A program made the position numbers and the translations under genes. 64,000 nt of DNA from the NCBI GenBank assembly GCA_036971475.1, contig JBAIZL010000002.1, forward strand, positions 20,760,567 through 20,824,566. Direction: 5' to 3'. The notes beneath the pieces are model-generated. The model was not told the DNA's origin, ran no database searches, and saw nothing but the letters and a program-made list of their open reading frames with translations. Shown here one piece after another: positions 1-12,415 of this stretch. Every line of letters starts with the position of its first letter. Within the stretch, counting starts at the first letter, position 1. This DNA comes from Prosapia bicincta (taxonomy: Eukaryota; Arthropoda; Insecta; Hemiptera; Cercopidae).

Positions 1-3000
1 TAGATAGAATAAGGGTGGGCATCTCTTTGTAAATAGACCACAGGTGGATAGAATAAGGGAGGGCATTCTTTGTAAATATACCATACGTGGATAGAATAAG
101 GGTGGGCATCTATTTGTATATAGACCAAAGGTAAATAGAATAAGGGAGGGCATTCTTTGTAAATAGACCACAGGTGGAAAGAATAAAGGTGTTCATCTCT
201 TTGTAAATAGACCACAGGTGGATAGAATAAGGGAGGGCATTCTTTGTAAATAGACCACAGGTGGAAAGAATAAAGGTGGGCATCTTTTTGTAAATAGTCC
301 ACAGGTGGATAGAATAAGGGTGGGCATCTCTTTGTAAATAGACCATAGGTGGATAGAATAAGGGTGGGCATCTCTTTGTCAATAGACCACAGGGAGATAG
401 AATAAGGGAGGGCATCTCTTTGTAAATAGACCACAGGTGGATAGAATAAGATTGGGCATCTCTTTGTAAATAGACCACAGGTGGATAGAATAAATGAGAG
501 CATCTCTTTGTAAATACACCACAGGTGGATAGAATAAAGGTGGACATCTCTTTGTAAATAGAGCACAGGTGGATAGAATAAGGGTGGGAATCTCTTTGTA
601 AATAGACCGCAGGTGGATAGAATAAGCGAGGGCATTTCTTCGTAAATAGACCATAGGTGGATGAAATAAGAGAGGGCATCTCTTTGTAAATAGACCACAG
701 GTGGATAGAATAAGATTGGGCATCTCTTTGTAAATAGACAACAGGTGGATAGAATAAATGAGAGCATCTCTTTGTAAATACACAACAGGTGGATAGAATA
801 AAGGTGGGCATCTCTTTGTAAATATACCACAGGTGGATAGAATAAGGGTGGGCATCTATTTGTAAATAGACCATAGGTGGATGGATTAAGCGTGAGGATC
901 TCTTTGTAAATAAGCAAAATTGAAAAGAATACATTAGTGAATCTCTTTGTAAGTAGAGACAAAACGTGATTATAATTGGTGAATGCATCTATTCGTAAAT
1001 ATTCAAAAGATGAATATAATAAGGAAGGGCCTTTCCTCGTAAATAGACCACAGGTGGATGGAATAAGGGAGGGCATCTCTTTGTAAATAGACCACAGGTG
1101 GATAGAATAAGGGTGGGCATCACTTTGTAAATAGACCATAGGTGGATAGAATAAGGGTGGGCATCTATTTGTAAATAGACCATAGGTGAATAGAATAAGG
1201 GTTGGCATTTCATTGTAAATAGACCACAGGTGGATAGAATAAGGGTGGGCATCTCTTTGTAAATAGACCACAGGTGGATAGAATAAGAGAGGGCATCAAT
1301 TTGTAAATAGACCACAGGTGGACAGAATATAGGTGGGCATCTCTTTGTAAATAGACCATAGGTGAATACAATAAGGGTGGGCATCTCTTTTTAAATAGAC
1401 CATAGGTGGGTAGAATATAGGTGGGCATCTCTTTGTAAATAGACCACAGGTGGATAGAATAAGGGAGGGCATTCTTTGTAAATAAATCACAATTGTATAG
1501 AATAAGGGAGGGAATTCTTTGTAAATAGACCACAGGTGGATAAAATAAGGGTGGGCATCTCTTTGTAAATAGCCCACAGGTGGATAGTATAAAAGTGGGC
1601 ATCTCTTTGTAAATAGACCACAGGTGGATAGAATAATGGAGGGCATCTCTTTGTAAATAGACCACAGGTGGATAGAATAAAAGTGGGCATCTCTTTGTAA
1701 AAAGACCACAGGTGGACAGAATAATGGAGGGCATCTCTTTGTAAATAGACGACAGGTGGATAGTATAAGGGTGGGCATCTCTTTGTAAATAGACCACAGG
1801 TGGATAGAATAAGGGTTGGCATCTCTTTGTAAATAAACAACAGGTGGATAGAATAAGTAAGGGCATCTCTTTGTAAATAGACCACAGGTGGGTAGAATAA
1901 AGGTGGGCATCTTTTTGTAAATAGACCACAGGTGGATAGAATAAGGGTGGGCATCTCTTTGTAAATAGACCACAGTTGGATGGAATAAAGGTTAGCATCT
2001 CTTTGTAAATAGACCACAGCTGGATAGAATAAATGAGGGCATTCTTTGCAAATAGACCACAGGTGGATAGAATAAGGGAGGGCATTCTTTGTAAATATAC
2101 CATACGTGGATAGAATAAGTGTGGGCATCTCTTTGTAAATAGACCAAAGGTAAATAGAATAAGGGAGGGCATTCTTTGTAAATAGACCACAGGTGGAAAG
2201 AATAAAGGTGGGCATCGCTTTGTAAATAGACCACATGTGGATAGAATAAGGGTGGGCATTCTTTGTAAATAGACCACAGGTGGATAGAATAAGGGAGGGC
2301 ATCTCTTTGTAAATAGACCACAGGTGGATAGAATAAGGGTGGGCATCTCTTTGTAAATAGACCACAGGTGGATGGAATAAATGAGGGCGTCTCTTTGTAA
2401 ATAGACCACAGGTGGATAGAATAAGGGAGGGCATCTCTTTGTAAATAGACCACAGGTGGATAGAATGAGGGTGGGCATCTCTTTGTAAATAGACCACAGG
2501 TGGATAGAATAAGGGTGGGCATTTCTTTGTAAATTTACCACAGGTGGATAGAATAAAGGTGGGCATCTCTTTGTAAATAGACCACAAATGGATAGAATAA
2601 GGGAGGGCATCTCTTTGTAAATAGACCACAGGTGGATAGAATAAGGGAGGGCATTCTTTGTAAATATACCATACGTGGATAGAATAAGGGTGGGCATCTA
2701 TTTGTATATAGACCAAAGGTAAATAGAATAAGGGAGGGCATTCTTTGTAAATAGACCACAGGTGGAAAGAATAAAGGTGCTCATCTCTTTGTAAATAGAC
2801 CACAGGTGGATAGAATAAGGGAGGGCATTCTTTGTAAATAGACCACAGGTGGAAACAATAAAGGTGGGCATCTTTTTGTAAATAGTCCACAGGTGGATAG
2901 AATAAGGGTGGGCATCTCTTTGTAAATAGACCATAGGTGGATAGAATAAGGGTGGGCATCTCTTTGTCAATAGACCACAGGTGGATAGAATAAGGGAGGG

Positions 3001-4480
3001 CATCTCTTTGTAAATAGACCACAGGTGGATAGAATAAGATTGGGCATCTCTTTGTAAATAGACCACAGGTGGATAGAATAAATGAGAGCATCTCTTTGTA
3101 AATACAACACAGGTGGATAGAATAAAGGTGGACATCTCTTTGTAAATAGAGCACAGGTGGATAGAATAAGGGTGGGAATCTCTTTGTAAATAGACCGCAG
3201 GTGGATAGAATAAGCGAGGGCATTTCTTCGTAAATAGACCATAGGTGGATGGAATAAGAGAGGGCATCTCTTTGTAAATAGACCACAGGTGGATAGAATA
3301 AGATTGGGCATCTCTTTGTAAATAGACAACAGGTGGATAGAATAAGGGAGGGCATTATTTCTAAAAATCACAGGTGGGTAGAATAAGGGAGGGCATTATT
3401 TCTAAAAATCACAGGTGGATAGAATAAGGTTGGGCATCGCTTTGTAAATAGACCACCGGTGGATAGAATAAGGGTGGGCATCTCTTTGTAAATAGACCAC
3501 AGGTGGATATAATAAGGGACGGCATTCTTTGTAAATATACCATACGTGGATAGAATAAGGGTGGGCATCTATTTGTATATAGACCAAAGGTAAATAGAAT
3601 AAGAGAGGGCATCTCTTTGTAAATAGACCACAGGTGGATAGAATAAGATTGGGCATCTCTTTGTAAATAGACCACAGGTGGATAGAATAAATGAGAGCAT
3701 CTCTTTGTAAATACAACACAGGTGGATAGAATAAAGGTGGACATCTCTTTGTAAATAGAGCACAGGTGGATAGAATAAGGGTGGGAATCTCTTTGTAAAT
3801 AGACCGCAGGTGGATAGAATAAGCGAGGGCATTTCTTCGTAAATAGACCATAGGTGGATGGAATAAGAGAGGGCATCTCTTTGTAAATAGACCACAGGTG
3901 GATAGAATAAGATTGGGCATCTCTTTGTAAATAGACAACAGGTGGATAGAATAAGGGAGGGCATTATTTCTAAAAATCACAGGTGGGTAGAATAAGGGAG
4001 GGCATTATTTCTAAAAATCACAGGTGGATAGAATAAGGTTGGGCATCGCTTTGTAAATAGACCACCGGTGGATAGAATAAGGGTGGGCATCTCTTTGTAA
4101 ATAGACCGCAGGTGGATATAATAAGGGAGGGAATTTTTTCGTAAATAGACCATAGGTGGATGGAATAAGCGTGAGAATCTCTTTGTAAATAGGCAAAATT
4201 AAAATGAATACATTAGAGAATCTCTTTGTAAGTATTGACAAAACGTGATTATAATTGGTGAATGCATCTATTCGTACATATTCAATAGATGAATATAATA
4301 AGGGAGGGCCTTTCTTCGTAAATAGACCATAGTTTGATGAAATAGGGGAAGGGATGTCTTCGAAAATATACCATAGGTGAATAGAAAATGGGAGGTCATC
4401 TCTTCGTAAATATATAACAAATAGGTGAATGGAATAGGGGAGATAATTTCGTCGTAAATAGACATAAATGGAGAGAATTG
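1..4480. repeat. 44-bp minisatellite array, about 100 copies
   Basis: Head-to-tail copies of a 44-bp unit (cores GTGGATAGAATAAGGG and CATCTCTTTGTAAATAGACC) run from the window edge, so the true start lies outside. Some copies are 43 bp (CATTCTTTG variant). Copies decay from about 4190 and fade near 4480. Higher-order structure is clear: about 60-850 recurs at 2648-3440 with a constant 2588-bp offset, and about 2990-3500 recurs 609 bp downstream. The boundary piece at 900-1040 (CGTGATTATAATTGG) recurs at 4185-4325. Because 44 is not a multiple of 3 and the minus strand of the unit lacks stops in all frames, long minus-strand ORFs of up to about 620 codons arise. These repeat every 44 residues and show no other sign of being genes. 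Confidence 0.97.
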
Positions 4481-5180
4481 TTGCAAGTTTCTCTCTAGAA
4501 AACGAGGAGAGAACATGTTGCTGATATACTTAGAGCGTGGGAAAGGGAAATATATTATTTTGGAGCAATCATTCATTTAGATAAACTACTTAAAGGCTTT
4601 TCTCTTTCAATGAAAATTAGTGATTCTGTAGAAGGGTTTCAGGACACTATACACAAAACAATACGTAATAATACCAAGTAATAGTAGGAGGATTATAGGA
4701 GAGTGATAAAAGTGAACTATTTTGTATAGCAACTTGAGTGACCATTTCAGAGCATACAATGAGAAAGCAGTGCGACAGACAATGAAAGTACCTAGCTCAC
4801 AAACTTGACTCTAAGAAAGTCAGTTTATTTCAAATCCGGAGTCGATACAAATATCGATAAAGTACTTTGAACATTGTTTAATGCTGCCAGGAATCTAACC
4901 AAGGACGTCTTGGTTAATAGTCAATTCTTCTACGTAATAGACAACTCAGCCCATATTAGTATGTAAACAATTGGGAATACTAGTGTTTCGTCTTGCTTCG
5001 TGTAATATAAAAAACTTGTATAGGAAACGTTACAGAGTCAGGTATCCTACAGCGTCTACATATCACTTGCACTACTGCACTATAACACTCATTCAGATCT
5101 CACATTTGCTTGTTAAATAACTTTTATAACGAATTTTCTATTAAAAAAAAAAAAACAAATAGCCAAGCTATCGAACTTAC
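4481..5180. other. Non-repetitive spacer, no gene seen
   Basis: AT-rich sequence between the minisatellite edge and the candidate minus-strand exon. It would be intron or downstream exon territory if that exon is real. No ORF of note and no recognised repeat. Confidence 0.5.
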
Positions 5181-5409
5181 GTCTTCCCCTTCTTCCAAGC
5201 ATTTGTCGGTCGTAACGTCTGACGGTTTCAAGGTAGTGGTGGTGGTTGTCGAAGCTGTTCGCGAAACTGTTGTCGGAAGGGTTATACGAAGAGTCGTGGG
5301 GTCGGTTGGCTTGGTTTTAACTGTTGCTCTTCTCCTACAGACATCAACATCCGTAATCTTCATCATAATCAGGAGTACCAACGAAGACATCGCCTTCATT
5401 TTGGAGTAA
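5181..5409 (-). CDS. Candidate internal exon: signal peptide plus Thr-rich stretch
   Basis: On the minus strand the sequence TTGTTTTCACAG (a pyrimidine-rich 3' splice acceptor) ends at 5410, and a strong donor, GAC followed by GTAAGT, starts at 5180. Between them are 229 bases with an ATG 10 bases in (5399) and 73 open codons ending in phase 0. The peptide starts MKAMSSLVLLIMM, a short hydrophobic segment like a signal peptide. A Thr/Pro/Ser-rich part with a run of six Thr follows, then DKCLEEGED at the donor. This looks like the first coding exon of a secreted mucin-like or cuticle/peritrophic-type protein. A chitin-binding domain in the next exon is only a guess from the terminal Cys. The next exon was not found. 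The plus-strand ORF at 5110-5409 is taken as its shadow. Confidence 0.4.
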
Positions 5410-5689
5410 CTGTGAAAACAAGTAGAATATAACATTTTCAAAGTAAATTCCTCTACGTAATCAATTTGTTAGGGGCAACAAGGAAAATGTTTATTGTAGT
5501 TGATTTTTATTGCATAGTTATATTAAATTGAATAATATATAATTGAATTATTATAAATAAAATAACAAAACCTATGCATAATTAAATGTACTTAACTAAG
5601 TGAATACGTAATGGCTTATTTGTTTCGAAACAATCGTTCCTTTTACGAAGCAAAGCCTCTACTCATGATTACAACAAGTAACTTTAAAA
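5410..5689. other. AT-rich spacer, possible 5' intron of the minus-strand exon
   Basis: No ORF or repeat seen. If the exon at 5181-5409 is real, this is the 3' part of the preceding intron on the minus strand. Confidence 0.3.
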
Positions 5690-5820
5690 TAAATACGTTA
5701 AAACTGCTGTTTCATCATATGATTCCACTTACTTTAAATGGGACGAAACAACTATATTTCATACCTTACCCCTTTTGTGAATGACTTATCTCCCATATAA
5801 AACTAAAATTAATTCATTAA
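5690..5820 (+). repeat. Dispersed repeat family R230, partial copy 1
   Basis: Shares the blocks CATACCTTACCCCTTTTGTG and CTCCCATATAAAACTAAAAT with 19680-19910 (plus) and the reverse complement of 43490-43720. It lacks the central AACAGCTG part seen in the other two. Family type unknown; it has no coding capacity. Confidence 0.6.
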
Positions 5821-5922
5821 CATTTGAAGAAGCTGTATTTCCATTCACTACAACCTTTAAAAAATGTTTTTGAACATTAGTGAATGAACAAAAGTATTTT
5901 ACTAATTTGAAAATTTGAACAT

Positions 5923-5924
<2 letters not shown>

Positions 5925-6009
<85 letters not shown>
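5925..6009. repeat. (TA)n followed by (GA)n microsatellite
   Basis: Uninterrupted TA dinucleotides to about 5976, then GA dinucleotides to 6009. Confidence 0.97.
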
Positions 6010-6011
<2 letters not shown>

Positions 6012-8146
6012 TGTTGACTAATAGAAGGGAGTGAATATACAAACATCAGAATTGCAACGCATGAAATGAGTTCTTGTGGAACAGCATATAACCTGGATGT
6101 TAGGTTGGTAGAATCTTTAAGGAGTAAAATGGGAATAAAGAGTAAGCATTGCAATTATCTTGTTATTTATAAATTTTGGTAAACTCATACATTATGAGAA
6201 CTCAACAAATAACTCCCGAAAATACATTCGCGTGTAAAGATACACACGGTTTGTGATTTTGTTTACTATACGAAGATAAAGTAACACCAGTTGTTTCCGA
6301 TTTAACTAAGAAGATTGCGAATTAAAGGAACACTAAATGCCGAGAAGATTACCCAGCAACACAAGGAAGAGTTGTCCTCGAGCAGCTCCTCAGAAGGATA
6401 CCTCCATTCGATTAGATCATAATAAAACTACTGCAATTTCATCATCCGTAATCCGGACCTCGAAAGGAATCTTAATTTGCATAACAATAAGACATGAAAC
6501 CAGAAATACTTGAACTATCAGGCCTTCGAAGACTACAAAAATGAATAAGTCCAGGCCTTAGAATCTGAGGACCAGTGATACACCTGGTATAAAATTTACT
6601 TTTCTTTTTTGTAAATTAGTTCTTGTGGTTCTTATATGTCCTCGTACATTCAAATTTGTCTTATGGTGGCTGTGTGCACAAAGAAAAATCTCCATCTGCC
6701 TGCCACGCACACAGGAGTCTTCATACGTTAGCTTAAAATTAGTGAAAACATATGATTTCATACAAGAGCTGATTTTATGTTTTAGAACAGTTACTTTTAC
6801 ACACAGTTTATTAAACGTAATTTATTGTATATTATTAGGTTCAAAAGTTACTATTCAATATTATTTAACAGTTAATAAAATCTGAATTTATATTTAAATA
6901 AACCTTACTACAATTAATTCAATGCATTGATATCGAATTTTATATTTGTATTCAAATTTTTGAAGTAAAAACTTATTTAAAATTCTTTTTACTAAAAATT
7001 ATTGAATGAACATAAAAAGACAATTTCGCGTCAGTATAATTTCCATCAGATTAATAGTGTCAGTATAAGTTGTATAAGATTATGCTCTGAGTCACCTCAA
7101 GGTGAATTAAACGATAACATATGATTTCATATATCAGCTGATTTTATGTTATAAATTATGTTGTAAAATAACTGTTTCAACACGTTATGTCTAATTATAT
7201 ACTGATTATTTGCCAAGAAAGAAGGTACTGATAAACATTTTTTATCAGTAAATAACTTGATTTATTTTAATTTTGACAGATCTCAATACAAATAATTCAA
7301 TACAATGATAACAGTAAGTTGGGTATTTTTAATCCAATTTTTTAAAGGAAAATCGTCTTAGACGCGCCTGACAGCAGATGTTTAGGTAATATCTCATTAA
7401 GCAGAATTAAACTTTTTTTTCAATTCAAGGTTTCTGTAAATGTGGGAATAAAAGTTTTCACTTCTGTCGGCGCTCCCTCGAGTGACACAACCTTAACTTT
7501 TTTAATGGAAACTTCCTTAGGCCGGTTTGACACCTTTGAAAATATATTTAAAATAAATTCGTAAAATAAATTTTTCATGGTAAATTTTTCAACATCTAAT
7601 AAAGTTTTCTATTAACCACATTTTTTAATTACTAACTAGATTTGACATTTATAATTGAAACCTATATTTACTCAATTCTTCAGTAGGAGTATTCACTTAT
7701 GGCTAATTTGAATATCTCATTTTATTTTGGTCCCAAAAATGTACCATATATTTTCCCTCTCTTAAAGTAAACTTTTTTATCGACAAACTATCAAGTTGAA
7801 ACCAAGATCGTTTCAGTTTAATAAACGCAGTCTGGGGCAACATAGATGTAGTCATTTCCTAGTCGATCAGATATACTAGGTAATTTCCACGACTCCATGG
7901 TAACCCACAACTATACATAAATTATTTTACTATGAATATTTCTTTTCCCCATTTATGATAGACATAATGTTGACCGATTAAAAATCCCAAATCTAAAGGT
8001 AATAATTCGTTTTCGATAAACAAAGTCACTAACCAAAAAAGCAAACATACTCAAACAATCTACATTTAGTTTCTCGAATGTTACATTGACAACTTTGACA
8101 GGGTGGTGTCACGTGACTTCAGACGTAGGAAGAGCCTCTGAAGGTA
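6010..8146. other. AT-rich intergenic stretch, no gene seen
   Basis: Only short chance ORFs. One internal duplication: a motif reading ACATATGATTTCATA then AGCTGATTTTATGTT appears at about 6748-6782 and again at about 7118-7150. The AGCTGATTTTATGTT part also occurs in the R230 repeat copy near 43.6 kb, so these may be scraps of that family. Confidence 0.5.
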
Positions 8147-9790
8147 AAGCACAAAGTTTTATCTTCACGTTCACAGTTTTATCTTCATGTACAAAGTTTT
8201 ATCTTTCAGAACTTAGTATTAACTTTCTGTATATAGTTTCACATTTTTGTCAGTAGCTTTACGCTTTTGTAAACAGTTTCACAGTTCATACACAATTTTA
8301 CCTTTTTATACACAGCTTATCTTTCCTTACACACTTTCACCTAACGGAACAAAGTTTCACATTTCTGTAAGCAGTTTATCTTCTTATACACAGCTTATCA
8401 TTCTGTGCACAGTTTAACATTTCGGAACGCAGTTTCACCTTTCTGTACGCAGTTTATTTTCCTATCCACAGCTTATCTTTCCTTAGACACTTTTACCTAT
8501 CGGAACAAAGTTTCACATTTCTGTACACAATTTTTCTTCTTATACACAGCTTATCTTTCCTTACACAGTTTCACCTTTTGGAACGCAGTTTTGCCTATCT
8601 GTACGCAGTTTATCTTCTTATACATAACTTATCTTTCCTTACACAGTTTAACATTTCGGAACGCAGTTTCACCTTTCTGTACGCAGTTTATTTTCCTATC
8701 CACAGCTTATCTTTCCTTAGACACTTTTACCTTTCGGAACAAAGTTTCACATTTCTGTACACAATTTTTCTTCTTATGCACAGCTTATCTTTCCTCACAC
8801 AGTTACAACTTTCTGTACGCAGCATATCTTCTTATACACAGTTTATCTTTTTATAAACAGCTTATATTTCCTTACACAGTTTCACCTTTCTAAACGCAAT
8901 ATATCTTCTTATACAGTTTATCTTCCTGTACACAACTTTTCTTTCGTACACACTTCCACCTTTTGGAACACTGTTCAACCTTTCTGTACGCAGTATATCT
9001 TCTTATACGCAGTTTATCTTCTTATAAACAGCTTATATTTCCATACACAGTTTAACCTTTCTAAACGCAGTATATCTCTTATATACAGTTTATCTTCTTG
9101 TACACAACTTATCTTTCCGTACACAGTTCCACCTTTTGGAACACAGTTCAACCTTTCTGTACGCAGTATATCTTCTTATACACAGTTTATCTTTTTATAA
9201 ACAGCTTATCTTTCCTTACACAGTTTCACCTTTCTGTGCACATTTTCACCTTTCGGAACACAGATTCACTTTTCTGTATGCAGTTTATCTTCCAGTACAC
9301 AGTTTATCTCCCCGTATACAGATTCAACTTTCTGTATACAGTTCCTCCTTTTGAAACACAGATTACGCTTTCAGTATGCAGTTGATCTTCTTGTACACAG
9401 CTTATCTTTCCTTAAATATTGTTCACCATTCGGAACAGAATTTCAACTTTCTTTGCGCAGTTTATCTTCCTATCCAGAGTTTATCTTTCCTTACACAGTC
9501 TCACCTTTCGGAACACAGATTCACTTTTCTGTACGCAGTTTGTCTTCCTATACACAGCTTATGTGTCCTTACACATTTTTCACCTTTCGGAACACAGTTC
9601 CACCTTTCGGAACACAGTTCCACCTTTCGGAACACAGATCCACTTTTCTGTTCGCAGTTTACATTCTTGAACACAACTTATCTTTCCATACAGTTTCCTC
9701 TTTCGGAACACAGTTTCACCAATCTGTACGGCGTTTTACCTTTCTGTATACGAGCTTACCTTTTTGTTAACAGTTTACTTTCGGAAACCT
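8147..9790. repeat. About 20-bp minisatellite array, roughly 80 copies
   Basis: Degenerate head-to-tail units of about 20 bp of the type ACACAGTTTCACCTTTCTGT, alternating with variants such as CGCAGTTTATCTTCC and TTTCGGAACACAG. Several plus-strand frames stay open and give Phe/Ser/Tyr-rich repeat peptides (for example 8405-8893 and 9351-9770). These follow the unit composition and are not gene evidence. Confidence 0.95.
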
Positions 9791-10589
9791 TCTTTTGAGT
9801 CTCTTTTCTGGTTAGTCACACTACTCGATGGCCAATATGATCCACATCAGATCTTATTACTTTAAAGTCTAACGCTATTTAAGAACTACTGAGACCAAAA
9901 ATGAATATCTCTAAATATTCTACTTACTTGCCTTCGTCACAAGTAACCGGTACATCTGTTTATGTGCTCTATGTCTACTAAGCGAATAATGGCAACTGTC
10001 TTGCCATGGAATCCATTTCTACAGGTGACAATTTGAAGTTTTAAACATCAGAACTAAAGGAAATTTATTCCAAATATAATGGAAAGGACTGACAAGTCAA
10101 TAACACTCAGTTATAGTCATTAATAAAATATTTGCAGATGATTAGGCGACACTTGAAGATTAGGATATTTATCAGAGAATAGAGATAAAGGGTTATCATA
10201 AAATGTATTTTTACCATGGTAATGGTAAGCTTATAGACAGGTTAGAATGATGAAATATCCCAGCAAAAAGTTACAGATTATTTTTAAATCTTGTTAATAG
10301 CAAGAGTGAAAAGAATGTTCTACTTAGAAACTTTTTTCACAACGTATTCAATGTAAATATTCCTCAATAATTACATGATATAAAACTAATTTAAAATATA
10401 GATTTAGATTAATTTCCATTTAAGTTCATTATTAGAATGTATTCCTCTGTTTATCCCCAAGTGCAAAACGCTAGAAAAGATTCAGATTTTGACTACAAGG
10501 TAGCAGCACAAGATTGCTTAAACATCTGATTCCTAGATATCTTTCTCTTTCATGGAAACAGCGTATGAGCTTGGTACATGGACAATCAA
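9791..10589. other. Intergenic, nothing recognised
   Basis: AT-rich, with no ORF above background, no RNA-gene signature and no obvious repeat. Confidence 0.5.
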
Positions 10590-10985
10590 TCCCATTTCCT
10601 TCACTCGCGTTAGGGATACTAACCGCATGCCCATGTGAGATGGAGGTAGCTCACTAGAGGTTGGTTACCACAAGTGATTGGCGGGTTTGGCGGGGCCAGA
10701 CTAGGGTTAAAAATAAAATGGTTCCTCGATCTGTGGAGGAATTTTTCCTGGCAGGGATTCTTTCTAACCAGCCTTTTTTTATCCCGTTCTTAGCTCGACA
10801 CATACCGTACTGTTTCATTTCACTATCTCGTGATTCTCCATGGAAAGATCTTATCAGCATGGCATATCAATCGCGTTTCATTCACTCGTGGTAGGAATAC
10901 TAACCGTATGCGCATGAGAGATTAAAGTAGCAAGATGGAGAACGGTCGTTACAAAGGCTGGGCGGATTTTAGGTGGCCCAATGGA
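10590..10985 (+). repeat. Two diverged direct copies of a ~110-bp segment, ~280 bp apart
   Basis: About 10590-10705 and 10868-10985 align along their length. Shared blocks are TTCACTCGYGKTAGG, ATACTAACCGYATGC, and a GGCGGGTTTGG / GGCGGATTTTAGG end. The segment is more GC-rich than its surroundings. Its origin is unknown. The two overlapping ORFs at 10654-10894 are on opposite strands and are not supported as genes. Confidence 0.65.
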
Positions 10986-11250
10986 CCAAAAAACCTTCTG
11001 TATTCCATCTGTAGGATTATAACTACAGGACAGAGCTATTTCTAAAGTACTGTTAAAAATACGTTCATTGCGTAATCTTTAAGTTTAATAAGTTTAAAAC
11101 TAATATTTCCAAAATAATAGAAAGTATTTAGATTTTTCGTGAAGCTCTAGGAGTTTTCCGAGTGTGTGAAGAGTAAGTGAGTTGGTCCCAGACGGGTGAA
11201 GCGTACGTGAGTTGCATGAATGACCCCAGACGCAGAAGCATACGTGAGTA
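10986..11250. other. Spacer with a short direct duplication
   Basis: About 11186-11210 (GACGGGTGAAGCGTACGTGAG) and 11228-11249 (GACGCAGAAGCATACGTGAG) are near-direct repeats just upstream of the LTR-like element. No gene. Confidence 0.4.
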
Positions 11251-12363
11251 TGTAACGGGTTGAAATGTCCCGTCACAATTCAATAAAAAATTGAAATAAT
11301 CTCACTTTATAAAATATAATTTAACTAAATTTTCCAAGCCATGGATATTGATCATTAAGTGTATAATTCTAAAATAAATTGTAATTGTACAAAATTCATG
11401 ACTTCGGGAGTGTTTTGTGTGCTACGTAAAATTCAGATTTCTACAATATTTTAAATAAACAGTTTTAAGACAAGAAAAACGGCAAATCCAAGTCAGACAA
11501 GCAAATCGAGAGTGGGGGAATAGAGACGATAACCGTCGCTGAGCGTTTAGGCGCTCTCTCGTAATTAGGCCACAGACCGGGAAAGGTCACAGTTGCTGTT
11601 AATTAGCAAAAATACCAAAATGGGTTTCTAGAGCATAAACTCGAGGCCGCGGAGTGCGGGAATAATATAGTATGTCTTAATTTATGTCTAGTGAAAACTA
11701 GACATCGAAATATGAAAAATCACGGTTAAAATTTTCATTTGTCAAGAAACTGGCTTCGCCGAATTTATCCGTTCCTGCTTCCTGGATGAACCGTATTCCA
11801 GGTGAGAAGAACTACCAGTCTGGAAGCATAAAGTCATCTCCTAGGACCTTGGGAAGTATCATGGAAAGTGCGAGATTTGGGCAAGTCATGATTTCTATAC
11901 AAATTTTGTAATTAAATAAAATTTGATCTTGAAATACGTTCGAAAGATTCAAAGATTCAAATAAATGCTTTAAATGTGTAAAATTATAAATAATGGCTTT
12001 ATTTCCTTGAAAATTAAATTAAAAAATTGGAAATTACAAAATTATTTAGTTACAAAAATGTTTATGTAAAAATGTTCAAATGTTTGCAAATATAGAAATA
12101 GTAAAGCATATGGAAAAAGATAGAAAGAATATTAAGCATATATATAAAATAAATTCATTCATAATATCTAAGGAAATGCAGTAAAGTTTGTTACAACCAG
12201 TAGTTAAATAAACTGGGAGAAAATATTTATCAATATTTAGATTGTAGAAAAAATATAAATAATTTCCCAACCAGAAATTATTAAACAAAATCAATCACAA
12301 ATTATTTATTATTTTCTGAATGAGTCATAAAATTTGAAATTTAGTTTTAATTAAAATATTTCA

Positions 12364-12415
<52 letters not shown>

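Noticed and set aside
1..4480. CRISPR-like array
   Set aside because: Units are contiguous tandem copies without unique spacers, in a eukaryotic context.
8405..9798. Overlapping plus-strand ORFs of 70-160 codons
   Set aside because: They fall wholly inside the ~20-bp minisatellite and reflect unit composition.
10654..10894. Pair of opposed ORFs of about 70 codons
   Set aside because: Antisense to each other, inside a duplicated segment, no motif on either strand.
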